DNA of 64,000 bases from Constrictibacter sp. MBR-5. GTDB lineage: Bacteria > Pseudomonadota > Alphaproteobacteria > JAJUGE01. Shown one piece after another: positions 10,101-21,900 of this stretch (positions are counted from its first letter, which is position 1; each line of letters starts with the position of its first letter). Both the position numbers and the translations under genes were made by a program. The stretch spans positions 62,001 through 126,000 of the forward strand of contig NZ_JBEPTK010000007.1 in the NCBI RefSeq assembly GCF_040549485.1, in the 5' to 3' direction. Below the pieces are notes generated by a model, which had not been told where the DNA came from, did no database searches, and worked only from the letters and a program-made list of their open reading frames with translations.

Positions 10101-12965
10101 CGATCCCGCCGCGAGCCGGCGCAACACCGGCGCGGCCTGAGTCGCGTCGGGGACGAGATAGGCGACGAGGCGGCTGCCGCCCGTCTCCGCCTCAGCCTCG
10201 GCGAGAACGACGCAGTCGGCGACGGCCGGGTGTCCGAGGATCGCGGCGCGCACCTCGCCCGACTCGATGCGGAAGCCGCGCACCTTCACCTGCTCGTCGG
10301 CACGGCCGAGATAGGCCATGTCGACCACGGCTCCGTCGGCGCCCAGGACGGCCCGGACGAGGTCGCCCGTGCGGTAGAGGGATCCGGCCGCGGCGGCCGA
10401 GGCGAACGGATCGGCCGGAAACCGCTCTGCGGTCAGTTCGGGCCGGTTCAGGTAGCCGCGCGCAACGCCGGCGCCGCCCACGTGCAGCTCCCCGGGCAGG
10501 CCGGGCGGCACCGGCTCGCCATAGCGGTCGAGCACATGCAGGCGGAGATCCGGGATCGGCTCGCCGATCAGGCTCCGCCGCTCGACCGTATCGGCCGCAC
10601 GCACGGGCCGATAGGTCACATGCACGGTGGTTTCGGTTATGCCGTACATGTTGACGAGACGCGGCGCGTCTTCCGGGTGGCGCGCGAACCAAGGCGCCAG
10701 CGCCGCATGGTCCAGCGCCTCGCCGCCGAAGATCACCGTTCGGAGCGACAGGCCCGGCGCCTCCGCCGCCAGTTCAGCGTCCGCCTGGATCAGCTGACCG
10801 AACGCCGAGGGCGTCTGGTTGAGGACGGTGACGCCTTCCCGACGCAGCATCCGGTGGAAATCCAGCGGCGCGCGCGACAGCAGGTAGGGGAGGACGACGA
10901 GCCGCCCGCCATGCAGCAGGGCGCCCCAGATCTCCCAGACCGAGAAGTCGAAGGCGAAGGAGTGAAACAGCGTCCAGACGTCCCGGTCGCCGAATCCGAA
11001 CCAGCGGTCGGTGGCGGCGAAGAGACGGGACACGTTGCGGTGCTCGACCAGAACCCCCTTGGGCCGGCCGGTCGACCCGGACGTGTAGATGACGTAGGCG
11101 AGATGATGCGGCTCGACCGGCGTCCCGAGGTTGGTCTCCGGCAGGTGCTCGAACAGGGCGCGATCCGCGTCGAGCCGGATGACCACCGCATCGGTGGCGG
11201 GCAGCCGCGCGGCAAGCGCCGCGTCGGTGACGAGGAGGTCGGCGTCACAATCGGACAGCACGAAGGCTTGGCGGTCGGCCGGGTGTTCCGGGTCGACGGG
11301 GACATAGCAGCCGCCCGCCTTCAGGATCGCCAGGATCGCGACGATCAGATCGGCCGACGGGTCGAGGCACAGACCGACGCGGACGTCGGGGCCGACCCCG
11401 CGGGCGGACAGGTGATGCGCCAGCCGGTTGGCGCGTGCGTTGAGGGCGCCGTAGGTGAGCTCGCCGTCGACAGCACGGCGCATGCCGAAGCCGTCGACGC
11501 AGACCAGCGCCGAGGCGTCCGGCCGCCGCGCGGCCTGCGCCTCGAACAGGCGGTGGATGCAGGCGGGCGGGAACGCTGCCGGCATCGATCGGGGTGCGCG
11601 CAGCGCCTGCCGTTCGGCAGGGGGCAGCAGCGGAATGCGGAGCGGCTCTCGGTCGGGATCCCGCGCCACCTCGGTCAGCAGTGTCGCGAAGTGGCCGGCG
11701 AGGCGGCGCACCGTGGCGGCATCGATCTGGCCGCGGTCGTGATAGAGGCGGAGACCGATTTCCCGGCCCGGCAGGACGGCGACGGTCAGTGGGTAGTTCG
11801 TGTGCTCGGCCACGGCCAGGGTCTCGACCCGGAGCCCGCCCGCCAGGCCCGCGGAGGCCTCGGCGTTGGAAACCGGGAAGTTCTCGAAGACGAACAGGGT
11901 TTCGAACAGGGCGGTGCCGCCCGGCAGGTCCGCCACGCGCTGCACGTCCGCGAGCGAACTGTAGGCGTAGGCGTCCTGCTCGCGCTGCTGCGCCATCAGC
12001 CGGCCGAGCCACGGCAGCAGCATCTCTCCCTCGGGGATGTCGATGCGCACTGGCAGCGTGTTGATGAAGAGGCCGACCATGCCTTCGACGCCGCGCAGTT
12101 CGGGCGGACGGCCGGAGACCGTGGCGCCGAAGACGACCTCGTCCAGGTTGCAGTAGCGGGCGAGCAGCAGGGCCCACGCGCCCTGGAAGACGGTGTTGAG
12201 CGTGATGCGGCCGCGCTGCGCCAGGTCGGCCAGCGACGCCGACAGGTCCGCCGTAAGCGTCAGTTCCTCGTAGCCGTAGCCCTGGTCGGGCGTTGCGCTC
12301 GGGGGCAGGTTCGCCAGCAGCGGCGTCGGCGCGACGATCCCGGCGAGCAGGCCCCGCCAATAGGTGTCCGCGGCCGCGCGGTCCTGCTTCTCAACCCATT
12401 GGATATAGTCGCGATAGGGGCGGACCGGCGGCAGGACCGGCGCCCGCCCGGCCACCTCGGCGTTGTAGGCCTCGACCAGTTCCCCGACGAGGGTCGGGAT
12501 GCACCAGCCGTCGAGCAGAAGATGGTGGTGCGACCACAGGAAATAGTGGGCGTCGTCCGCCAGCCGGATCAGGGTGAGACGCATGAGCGGCACCTGGTCC
12601 GGGCGGAAGCCCTCCTCGCGGTCGGCACCGCGGAGCGCATGGAACGCCTCGTCCTGCGCCGACGGCGCACGGTCGCGCCAATCTTGTTCGGCGAGCGTCA
12701 CCGCGACCCGCTTGTGCACCACCTGCAATGGATTCTTCAGCCCGTCCCAGAAGAAGGCGGTCCGCAGGACGGCGTGCCGGTCGACCAGGGTCTGCCAGGC
12801 GCGGCGGAAGGCGGCGGCGTCGAGCGGCCCCGTGAACCGGTAGCTGAACTGCTCGACATAGAGGCCGGAGCCCGCATCGGCGTACAGGGACTCGAAGAGA
12901 ATCCCGCCCTGGAGCGGCGACAGCGGGTAGATGTCGGCGACGTTCTGCATCTTCATCGTCGTCAC
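4104..12965 (-). CDS. NRPS: C-A(Thr)-FkbM MT-PCP-Cy-A(Cys)-Ox-PCP-TE (terminal protein)
   Basis: 2953 residues, last synthetase of the line. The GTG start at 12965 overlaps the upstream stop (GTGA). The C domain (HHLLLDGW near 150) has the PLQxGILF opening seen after epimerase modules. A1 (TSGSTGRPKG near 625) reads D-F-W-N-I-G-M-V-H-K, the classical Thr code. Between A8 and A9 sits an FkbM-type methyltransferase (FDVGANIGLF near 1005, LLKIDVENAE near 1145), so O-methyl-Thr is expected. PCP1 is FFELGGHSLL near 1322. The Cy domain has intact D1525-xxxx-D1530-xx-S1533. A2 (near 2000) reads D-L-W-N-M-S-L-I-W-K, almost the Cys code, and carries an McbC-like FMN oxidase (about 2350-2540), predicting thiazole. 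PCP2 is near 2630. A type I thioesterase with GHSLG near 2765 releases the product. Specificities are by-eye inference. Confidence 0.93.
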   Translation of the reverse strand: MTTMKMQNVADIYPLSPLQGGILFESLYADAGSGLYVEQFSYRFTGPLDAAAFRRAWQTLVDRHAVLRTAFFWDGLKNPLQVVHKRVAVTLAEQDWRDRAPSAQDEAFHALRGADREEGFRPDQVPLMRLTLIRLADDAHYFLWSHHHLLLDGWCIPTLVGELVEAYNAEVAGRAPVLPPVRPYRDYIQWVEKQDRAAADTYWRGLLAGIVAPTPLLANLPPSATPDQGYGYEELTLTADLSASLADLAQRGRITLNTVFQGAWALLLARYCNLDEVVFGATVSGRPPELRGVEGMVGLFINTLPVRIDIPEGEMLLPWLGRLMAQQREQDAYAYSSLADVQRVADLPGGTALFETLFVFENFPVSNAEASAGLAGGLRVETLAVAEHTNYPLTVAVLPGREIGLRLYHDRGQIDAATVRRLAGHFATLLTEVARDPDREPLRIPLLPPAERQALRAPRSMPAAFPPACIHRLFEAQAARRPDASALVCVDGFGMRRAVDGELTYGALNARANRLAHHLSARGVGPDVRVGLCLDPSADLIVAILAILKAGGCYVPVDPEHPADRQAFVLSDCDADLLVTDAALAARLPATDAVVIRLDADRALFEHLPETNLGTPVEPHHLAYVIYTSGSTGRPKGVLVEHRNVSRLFAATDRWFGFGDRDVWTLFHSFAFDFSVWEIWGALLHGGRLVVLPYLLSRAPLDFHRMLRREGVTVLNQTPSAFGQLIQADAELAAEAPGLSLRTVIFGGEALDHAALAPWFARHPEDAPRLVNMYGITETTVHVTYRPVRAADTVERRSLIGEPIPDLRLHVLDRYGEPVPPGLPGELHVGGAGVARGYLNRPELTAERFPADPFASAAAAGSLYRTGDLVRAVLGADGAVVDMAYLGRADEQVKVRGFRIESGEVRAAILGHPAVADCVVLAEAEAETGGSRLVAYLVPDATQAAPVLRRLAAGSDGTATGADTTLPNGLPVAHLNRSETTFLYREIFEDRVYLRHGIALASGDIVFDVGANIGLFALFAAEACGHDVTVYAFEPAAPAYEVLRRNFDLHGIPGEPVPLGISDRNGEGALTFFPRMSIMSGCGVRLADAQAAVLAYEAQRDGGSIPREVLDYSLEHRELPARFITLSDAVRRFGVDRIDLLKIDVENAEQQVLAGLDPADWMRVRQIVIEVHDTDGRASAIETLLRSRGFEVAAERDRTLGDGSPLVNLYARRSGASRARPAAAQTWRTVAGLVSDVRESLKSTLPAYMIPAEFVPVAAIPLTRNGKTDRRALERLSQRRPAEAAVRTPPADETEQLLADIWRAVLAVDPAQPIGRDDGFFELGGHSLLATRVMSRIRETFALDLPIRELFEHPTVARLAERIALFRRETATGGARAVTMPAVVADPDGRHEPFPLTEIQQAYWLGRNAGFELGNVSTHGYMEADCPDLDLGRFERAWQALVARHDMLRVVILPDGRQQVRADVPPYRIAVEDLRGCGADARETALASTRAAMSHEILPAETGPLFDIRASLLEGGVTRLHIGIDALWGDAHSLRVLVAELFQLYRDPDAVLPALGIGFRDYVLAEEQWRRTEWYADSLRYWRERLPDFPPAPDLPLAASPASLTTPRFRRHAGTLDAEAWSALKRRAGQAGLTPSGMLLAAFADILAFWSKSPRFTINLTLFNRHPVHPDVNRVVGDFTSLILLAVDNTPTDTFEARAKRLQRQLWRDLDHRYVNGVTVLRELARLRGGGGSAQMPVVFTSTLGLDAGAGAAAPIGDVVYSITQTSQVWLDHKVSERGGVLHFEWDAIEELFPAGMLDEMFDAYRDLLARLAAEDAAWRESNAARLPPAAQLALRAAVNATAAPVPEGLLHTLWLDRWQDFGERPAVVAADRTLSHAALAGLVYRTGRLLRREGAARDRLVAIVMEKGWQQPVAVLGILVSGAAYVPIDPELPHERLHHLLEQSGAAIVLTQRRFADTLDWPAGLRIVAVDGGDLDGIDDATLPSVQAADDLAYVIFTSGSTGSPKGVAIDHRGALNTVADINRRFDIGPDDRVLSLSALTFDLSVWDIFGALAAGGAVVVPDPARRREPGHWVEAMEAHGVTVWNTVPALMQMLVDHVEERGIRPPPGLRVAMMSGDWIPLPLPDRIASLWPGCRRISLGGATEASIWSIWHPIDTVDPAWTSIPYGRPLANQTFHVLDAHLSPRPAWVPGELFIGGIGLAREYWRDPAKTGAAFVSHPATGERLYRTGDLGRWRPDGSIEFLGREDQQIKLRGYRIELGEIEAALLQHPRIREAVVGVYGERHAGQRLIAHVVLEAERDASPDVSPEQAGDALLDPVERLQFKLGAPGLRPDAAGLAGPVLASPPRDEALTALWQSRRSQRSFAPDPVPGEGFGRFLSCLMAVDLGGAFPKYRYASAGNLYPVQTYVAVKAGRIEGLAGGVYYHHPVRHQLLLVSDREIGAEAFGPPGGFNRTIFEGAAFVLCLVARPAAMRPLYGDLTRDFCLLEAGYMSQLLMQEADAHGLGLCPIGAMDFDAFSGHLGLDADQILLHALVGGCAAPETAGTEDDLAAFLGRKLPAYMVPSAFVVLDALPLTANGKVDRAALAAPDAAAPGGGFTAPRDWLEHELMRLWQGLLERGEPIGVEDNFFDLGGNSLLAARLATQLLKRFQCQLLLTDLFRSPTLAEQADLLRGRVAPRRASSLVPMRTDGDRAPFFCFPGSGGHALYLYHLARHMPADRPFYALQPMAVDGESAPLTSVEAMAEHYLGLIREVQPHGPYLLGGHSLGAKVALEAAQQLLRDGEAVASLAVFDSVPFFTGEIEGEGWDDLRWLAALVRAAAAFGGLPVPDAEAELAPLSDTARMGRVKTHLERSGFLPAGSSPRQVRAMVDVFRANTQANCAYRARVTRPVPVMLFSPAAQPAAEREAMAAAWRAVGPVDLQITPGTHLTMMAEPHVRDLAALLALRLREGR

Positions 12966-15900
12966 TCCACCCCGTCGAGCAAACCGGCGAGACGGCTGAG
13001 TTCCGCGTCGTCCAGGCCGGCCATGCCGAAGTCGCTCGGCGTGTGGCCGCCGGCGTCGGGAGACAGGCAGTGGGCGAGGATGGCCTGCAGTTCCGCGACG
13101 ACGCCGTCGGCGACGCGCTGCATCGTCTCCCTGTGGAAGCGATGGCGGCCGAAGTCGATCGAGAGGCGAAGCTCGCCCTTCAGGACGAGTGCGTTCACCT
13201 GCAACGCGTGACTGCGGACCTGGCGTGGGCTGCGCATCGGCCCAGCGCCGACGTCGGCCTCGCCCGCGACGACGCAGTCGGCCGCGGTGCCCGAGGCGAG
13301 GCCGTCGAACTGGCCCAGATAGTTGAAGACGATCTCCGGCGTCGGCTGGTCGCGCAGCGGGGCGGCGTTGGCCAGATGGCGGAGCAGCCCGTAGCCGGCG
13401 CCATGGCCGGGGACCTGCCGCAGCCGCTCCTTGACTGCCTTGATGTCGTCGCCGATCCCCGTCCCCCGCAGCGCTAGGCGCACCGGATAGATCGACGTGA
13501 ACCAGCCGACCGTCCGGGCGACGTCGACCGCCTCCCCCATCGCCTCGCGCCCATGACTCTCCAGGTCGACGCGCAGGTCGCCGGGTCCAGCCCAGGTGCG
13601 CAGCACCCTGGCCAGCGCCGTCAGCAGCAGATCGTCGATGCGCGTGTTGTAGGCGGCGTGCGCCGTCTCGATCAGCGCGCGCGTGTCGACGGCCGGCAGC
13701 ACCGCCGACACGCGGTCCGCCGACGCGACGTCGTCGGGAGCGGACATGGCGTCACCTTCGGACGGCAGACGCATGGTGCCGCTGCCGTCGCCCGCCTCCA
13801 CCCACCAGGGCAGTTCAGCCATCGTCTCCGGTGCGACTGCGCGCGCCGCCAGGACCTCGGCCCAGCGCCGGAACGACAGCGTCTTCGGCGGCAGGACGAT
13901 CGGGGTTCCCGTGCGCAGGCTGCGGCAGGCCGTGTCGAGATCCTCCAGCAGGATGCGCCACGAGACGCCGTCGACCGCCATGTGATGCACGACCCAGTGC
14001 AGCAGCGGCGGCCGCGCCGCACCACGGCGGAACAGGGTCAGTCTTGTGAGCGGACCGCGAACGAGGTCGAGGGTGGACTGGGCGCGCGCGACGTGCGCCT
14101 CGATCGCAACGCGCTGCTCCGGCCCGGCTATCGCCGCAACGTCGACGACAGCCACCAGGCCGACGGCGCTGCCCGCCTCGGCCACGGAGGCGACGCGCTG
14201 CAGCGGGGTCGTCCGCGTCCCGTCGAAGCGCAGGCGCAGCGCGTCGTGGTGGGCGAGCAGCGCCCCGAGGGCCGGTTCCAGGATCTCCAGACCAAGATCG
14301 GCGGCGGTCTCGAACATCATCGCCTGGTTGTAGTGCGACGGATCCGGCGGTGCGGCAGCGGAGAACCGTGCCTGGATCGGCGTCAGCGGTGCCGGCCCCG
14401 TCACCTCGCCCTGTTCGGCGCCATCGTCCGCCATGCTTTCGGCGACGAAGGCGAGTTCCGCGATCGTCTGGTGATTGAAGATCTGCCGCGTCGTGACCCG
14501 AAGTCCCGCACGCGCCGCACGCGCGACGATCTGGATCGAGACGATCGAATCGCCGCCGAGGTCGAAGAAATTGTCGTGGATGCCGACAGCGGGCCGGCGC
14601 ATCACCTCGGCGAAGACGGCGCAGAGGCGCCGCTCGATGTCGGTGCTCGGCACTGCCGGGCCGGAGGACGACGGCTCCGCTGCGTCGGGTGCAGGCAGCG
14701 CCGCATGGTCGACCTTGCCGTTGGCGAGGCGCGGGATCGTCGGCACTGCCACGAGCGCCGCCGGCACCATGTGATCCGGCAGCCGCTCCTCGAGATGGAC
14801 GCGCAGTTCGGCCAGTACGGACGCATCACCGACGACGACATAGGCGACGAGCCGCTGGCCGCCGTTGGGACTGGCTGCCCCGACGACGACGCTGTCGCGC
14901 ACCTCCGGACGGCGGCGCAGGACGGCGGCGACCTCCTCCGGATCGACGCGGTAGCCGCGGATCTTCAGCTGGCGGTCCGCGCGGCCGCGAAACAGAAGGC
15001 TGCCGTCCGGCATGCGGACGGCACGGTCGCCCGTGCGGTAGAGACGGTCGGGGCCGAGCGGTGTGGCCACGAACGCCTCCGCCGTGAGGCGTGGCTGGTC
15101 GAGATAGCCGCGCGCGACCTGTGCGCCACCGACATGAAGATCGCCCGGGGCGCAGAACGGCACCTGCTGCATGGCGGCGTTCAGCAGATGGACGGCGCAG
15201 TTGGCGAGCGGTGCGCCGAGAGGCGCCGTGTCGCCCGTTCGTGCGGCTGGCGAAACCGTATCGACGCGACCGCAGAGCACGCCGATGGTCGTCTCGGTCG
15301 GTCCGTAGTGATTGAAGATGGCCACATCCGGTGCAACGGCGCCGACCCGGTCGACCAGGGTCCAGGGCAAGGCTTCGCCGCCGAAGACGAGCGCGCGGTA
15401 GGGCACGAGGCCCGCCGGGTCGGCAGCCGTCAGGAGCGCCTCGAAATGTGACGGCACCGTCTTGAGGTACTCGACCCCCTGGCTGCGCAGATGGGCGGCG
15501 AGGCCGTCGGGATCGCCGGCAAGGCCGTCCGGAACGAGCACCAGGCGCCCGCCGGTCGCGAGCGCCGCGAACAGCATGGTGTAGCCGAGGTCGGCAGCGA
15601 AGCCGGAGGTCGTGGCGTAGCGTGTCGACTCGCCGGCGCCGGGAAGGTCGAGCCGCTCGGCGATGGCGTGCACATAATTGTGCAGGCTGCGATGCTCGAC
15701 GCACACGCCCTTCGGCCGACCGGTCGAACCGGAGGTGTAGATCACGTAGGCGAGGTCGTCGGGCGCGGCGCGGCGCAGCCGTACCGTTGCCTCGCGGCCC
15801 CGCTCCTGGTCCGGGGAGCCCACGGGCACACGCGCGATCCCGCGCGGCGAGGGTGGCGAAGCGTCGTCCACGGCGACGTGCGTGATGCCCGCCTCGGCGA

Positions 15901-18900
15901 TCACCTCGGCGAGGCGCGCCGGGGGCCAGCGCGGATCGAGCGGCACGAAGGGCGACCCGGCGCCCCACGCGCCGAGCACACCGGCGACGAAGGCGGCACT
16001 ACGGTCGAGCAGCAGACCGACCGGCCGGCCGGGCCGGTGCCCCGCCTGGGCGAGGGCGGACGCGAGGCCCGCCGCCATCCCCGCCAGCGCGCCATAGGTG
16101 ACGTCGGGGCCGGCCCCAGACGCGGCGACCGCGTGCGGATCGCGTTCGGCATGGGCGTCGAACAGCGCCTGCACCGTCGCCGGGCCATCCCAAAGGCGGT
16201 GCGGACCGGCCGCCGCCGCCAGGAGACGGCTACGCTCGTCCGCATCGAAGGGCGCGACCGCCGTCACCGGTCGCTCCAGATCGTCGGCCAACCCGCGCAG
16301 CAGCGTTTCGAACCGTCGCGCGAGGCGCTCGATGCGATCGGCGTCGAAGCGCGCGGTATCGTAGGTGAGGCGCACCGACAGACAGCCGTCGGACAGGCTC
16401 GCGACGACCGCCAGCGGCAGGCTCGTCTCGCCGGATGCCTGGAAGCCGGCGATCGCGACCTCGTCATGCAGGGCGGCGCGCTGGAGAGCCGGGTCGAACG
16501 GGAAATTCTCGAAGACCAGCAGCGTGTCGAAGAGCGGCGTGCCGCGCGGAACATCGCTCCAGGACTGGATGTCGCGCAGTGACACGAAGCCGTGCTCGTC
16601 GCGCTCCGCGGCCTCGCGGTGCAGGTCCGCCAGCCAGGCATGCAGCGGTCGCTCCCAGGCGAGGCGCGTGCGGACCGGCAACGTGTTGATGAAGAGGCCG
16701 ACCATCCGTTCGACGCCCGGCACCTCCGGCGGGCGGCCGGAGACGGTCATCCCGTGCACCACGTCGGTCGTACCGGTCTCGTGGGCGAGCAGCAGCGCCC
16801 ATGCGCCCTGCAGCAGGACACCGAGGGTGAGTCGGTGTGCGCGCGCGGCACCGTCCAGGGCGTCGCTCGCCGTGGCATCGAGGCGGAAACGATGCGTCGC
16901 ACAGGTGCGTGCCTCCGATCCGAGGCTCTCGGCGCGCGCCAGCAGCGTGGGGTTGTCGAAGCCCTCCAACGCGGTGCGCCAATAGCGTTCGGCGGCGGCT
17001 TCGTCGCGCCGGCGGCGCCACAGGATGAAGTCGCGATAGGGAGGCGGCGGCAGCAGCGCCGGGGGGCTGCCGGCGACGGCGGCCGCATAGGCGGTGCGCA
17101 ACTCACCGAACAGGATCGGCAGGGACCAGCCGTCCATCAGGATGTGATGGCTGGACCACAGCAGCCGCCAGCGATCCTCCCCGAGCCTCGCGAGGGTGAA
17201 GCGGATGAGCGGCGGGCGGTCGAGGTCGAAACCCGCGCGCCGGTCGGCCTCGCGCAGGGCCGCCCAACGGCCATCCTGGACGGCAGGCACAGCGTCGCGC
17301 CAGTCGACCTCCTCAAACGGCGGTTCGGCGACCCGGTGGACGACCTGGCGGCAACGGCTCTGGCCCTCCCAGCGGAAGCCGGTGCGCAGGATCGCGTGGC
17401 GCGCCACGATCTGGCGCCACGCGGTGCGCAGGGCCTGCGGGTCGAGTGAGCCGGTCAGGTCGAGCCCGATCTGCTCCATGTACGCGCCGGACGTCGGTGC
17501 CGCGAGGCTCTCGAACAGCATGCCTTCCTGGAGCGGTGCCGCATCGTAGACGTCGACCACATCCGGCCCCAGGTCGAGACGGTCGAGTTCGGCCATGGTC
17601 AGCGTCGCCGCGGGAAAATCGCTCGGCGTTGACACCGGCGTCTCGACCGTCAGGCAATGATCGATCAGGGCCCGCAGGCGCTGCGCGAAATCGTCCGCCA
17701 GCCGGCGGATCGTCGCCTCCTCGTGCAGGCTGCGGCTGTAGTGCCAGCGAAAGCGCAGCACCCCGTCCACGAGAGAGGCGTTGACCTGAAGGACGTAGGG
17801 ACGGCGCTGCGTCGGCGCATGAATCGGGCCGGTCGCCATGTCCGGCAGGCCGACGACCAGCGCGTCGCCGCCGCCGCTGTCGAAGCGGCCGAGATAGTTG
17901 AAGCAGAGTTCGGCCGGCGGCGCCGCGGCGAGGTCCGGCACCTGCTTCAGCCAGCGCAGCAGACCGTAGCCGGCCCCCTGCCCCGGTATGCTCCGCAACT
18001 GCTCCTTTACCGACCGGATCAGCGCGCCCGGCTCGGCCGCATCGGCCGACAGGCGAATGGGGAAGAGGGTCGTGAACCAGCCGACGGTCCGCGAGAGATC
18101 GACGCCCTCACCCGCCGCATCGCGCCCGTGACCTTCCAGGTCGAGCCGAAGTTCGGCGCCGCCCGTCCAGGCCGCCAGCGTCTCGATCAGTGCCGCCAGC
18201 AGGAGGTCGTTGGCCTGGGTCCGGTAGGCGCCCTGGGCGCGGCCGGCGAAGGCGCGGCTCGCCGCCGGCGGCAGGCGGCATTCCACCACCGCCGCGGACG
18301 CGACGGTGTTCGTGTCCGCACCGGCGTCGCGGTCGCGCGGCAGCGAAGCCGGTCCGGCCAGGACGTGCCGCCAATGCGCCGCCTCGGTTTCCGCCGCGAC
18401 GGCCAGGCCGGGCAGCGCTTCCGCCCACGCCTTGAACGAGGTGGTCTTCGGCGGCAGCGACGGTGCCCCTCCTGCGGCCAGCGCGGCGTAGGCGGCGGTG
18501 AAGTCCTCGCGCAGGATCCGCCACGAGACCGCGTCGACGGCCAGATGATGGATCGTCCAGAACAGCAGCTTCGGATGGTCGGGGCCCCGGTCGAACACGG
18601 CCACCCGCATGAGCCGCCCCGCGACCGGATCCAGGTCGGCCTGCAGCCGCGCGCATTCCGCCTCGATGCGATCTGGCGCCTCCGTGGGGTCGAGGACGAT
18701 CCAGGACAGGGCCGCGGCGGCCGTGTCGGTCCCGGCCGGCTGCAGGAACGCCTGCCGCCAGCCGGCGGCGTCATGCACGAACCGTGATCGCAGCGCATCG
18801 TGATGGTCGATCAGCGCAGCCAGCGCGCCCAGGCAATGGCCCCGCTCGACATCCGGGCGCAATGCGACCAGCAGCGACTGGTTGAAGTGATGGCGGTCGG

Positions 18901-21900
18901 GGGCGACGGTCGCGAAGAACCATGCTTGGATCGGGGTCAGCGGCGCGGGGCCGACCACTGGCCCCTGCTCGGCGGCGGCGGCGCCTTCGGTGCGCGCCGC
19001 TCGCGCCAGTTCGGCGATGGTCTGGTGCTGAAACAGGTCGCGGGCGTCGAGATGCAGCCCCGCCTGCCGCGCCCGCGCGACGACCTGAATCGAGACGATG
19101 GAATCGCCGCCGATCGCGAAGAAATTGTCGTCCGCGCCGACACGGTCGAGGCGCAGCAGGTCGCGCCAGATGCCGGCCAGGATCTCCTCCGCCCGGCCGC
19201 TCGGCGGCACGAAGGCCGTGTCGGACGCGGCGTTGCCATCCGGTGGCGGCAGTGCCGTCCGGTCGATCTTGCCGTTCGGCGTGACCGGGAACGCCGGCAG
19301 CACGACGAACGCCCCCGGCATCATGAATTCCGGCAGCGCGGCGCGAAGCGTGGCGCGCAGATCGCCGACGAGGCTACGGGTCGACCTGCCGAACAGGGGA
19401 TCGTTGGCCAGCGGCCCGCGCCGCGTCGGCGCCGGAAGCGACGGTGCCGCGGCATCGCGATGGAAGACGGCGTCCATGGTGAGCGGACCGCCGTCCGTCG
19501 ACCATGTGAGCGCGAGGTACCGCCCCGCCGCTGCGGCGAGCCGGTGCAGCGCCTCAGGCTGGACGCCGGCATCGCTGCGCGGTCGCCGTCGCCAAGCGGA
19601 TACGGTGTCCTCACCGGCTTCGCGCAGCCAGGCGAGCATGTCGGCCTCGGCCGCGAGCCGAGCGTTCGGGATGCGGGTGACGGCGAGATCGGCGTCGTCG
19701 GCGAGCAGGCGCAGCAGCGAGGGGATGGTCACGCCGTCACGGTGCCAGTCGAGGCTCCGCCCCGGCGGCGGGCCGGGCGGCGTGCTGCGCAGCACCGCCT
19801 GATAGCGGAAGGCGTTGAGTTCGTCGCGCAACGTGCCGCGCTTCAGGCGGATCTCGGCATGATCCAGGGCGGCATGCTCTGAGCAAATCCTGTGGAAGAA
19901 GGCGGGATCGACGTGCAGCTCCTCCTCGTCCGCGATCTGGCGGCGGATCCGCTCGCGCAGAGCCGGCCGCGCCGTCTCGTCCGCGGCACGGTGGAACGCG
20001 ACGGATGCGTGCATCGCCTCCATCAGCGCGTGGCTGCGCACGTCGCCGACGAACACGGCACCGCCCGGCGCCAGCAGCGCCGCCGCACCGTCCACAACGC
20101 GGCGCAGGTAGGCGACGCCCGGGAAGTACTGAACCACCGAGTTCAGGATGACGAGGTCAAAGGCGCCCGGCTGCAGGCCCGAGAAGTCGTCGGCAGCTTG
20201 GCGGCTGGTCGTCACGTGGGCGAGGCCCGGCAGATCGCGCTTCAGCGCCTCGATGTGCTGCAGGGCGCCGTCGGCGATGTCGGTGCCGTGATAGGCGGCG
20301 CAGTGCGGCGCCACCCGCGCCAGGATCAGGCCGCTGCCGCTGCCGATCTCGAGCACCCGCCGCGGTGCCAGGGCCAGGATCTCGTCCACCGTATGGTCGA
20401 GCCAGACACGCATCTTCTCCGCCGGCAGCGGCCGGCCGTCATAGGCGCTGTTCCAGCCGGCGATGTTGAAGGCGGCATCCTCGCCGGCCGGCGCGCCGTA
20501 AACGGTGCCGAACAGCGACCGCCATTCGCCGCAGCGCTCCGCCTCGCCGTCTTCCTCGGCCGGCCGCGGCTGCACATAGGCGACGAGGCGCCGCTCGCCG
20601 GGGACGTCCTCGCGCACCATCACCAAGGCGTCCTGGACCCGCGCATCGCCGCGCAGCGTCGCCTCGATCTCGCCCGGCTCGATACGGAAGCCGCGCAGCT
20701 TGGTCTGGTGGTCGATGCGGCCGAGAAACGCGATGCGGCCGTCCGGACGATAGCGGACGAGGTCGCCCGTGCGGTAGAGGCGGCCCGGGCCGAAGGGATT
20801 GGGGACGAAGTGCCGCTCGGTCAGATCGGGGCGTCCGAGATAGCCGGCCGCCACACCCAGACCGCCCAGGGCCAGCTCACCCGGCGCACCGGCCGGCAGC
20901 AGGTCGCCGTCGCGCAGGATATAGGCGGTGACGTTGTCGATCGGGGTGCCGACCGTGACGATGTCCTCCTCCGGCGTGCAGAGCCCGGCGGTGGCGCAGA
21001 CGGTATTCTCCGTCGGGCCGTAGGCATTGGTGAAGCGACGGCCGGGCGCCCAGCGGCGGACCAGCGGCAGCGGCACCGCCTCGCCGGCGACGATCAGTTC
21101 GCGCAGGTCGGGCAGTGCGGCTTCGGGCAGGGCCGCGAGGAAGGACGGGGGCAGCGTCGCATGCGTCACACGTTCGCGCCGCAGGAACCCCGCGAACGCG
21201 TCGTCGGGAAGCAGTCGCTCCTGTTCGGCGAGCACGAGGCAGGCGCCCGAGCCGAGCGCCATCACCATCTCCCAGGTCGACGCGTCGAAGCTGAGCGACG
21301 AGAACTGCAGGATGCGGTCGCCCTCACCCGGCGAGAAGCGCGCGGCGACCGCGGCAGCCAGGTTGCCGAGGCCGGCATGGGTCAGGATCGTGCCCTTCGG
21401 ACGGCCGGTCGAGCCCGACGTGTAGATGACATAGGCTGCGCTGCCGGGCGACAGCGCGACCTGTGGCGCCGATGCCGGATATGCCACCGCGTCCGGAAGG
21501 TCGAGGCAGAGGGTCGGGCAGGCGCCTTCCGGCAGCCGCTCGCGCAGCGCCGTCCGCGTCAGGACAAGAGCCATGCCGGAATCCGCCACGATGTGCGCCA
21601 GGCGGTCGGCGGGATAGGCGGGGTCGAGGGGCGCGTAGGCAGCGCCCGCGCGCAGAACGGCGAGGATCGCGATCCAGCAGTCGAACCCGCGATCCAGACA
21701 GACGCCGACCAGTGCGCCGGGCTCGACGCCCATCGCCGCCAGCCGCGCGGCCAGCCGGCCCGACCGCACGGCGAGGTCGCCATAGCTCATCTCCACCCCG
21801 GACAGCCGGAGGGCGGGCCGGTTGGGGTTAGCGGCGGCAAGGCGCAGGAACCGCTGCGGGAACACCTCGATGGCGGCGGCCGGTGCGACCGGGCGGTTCC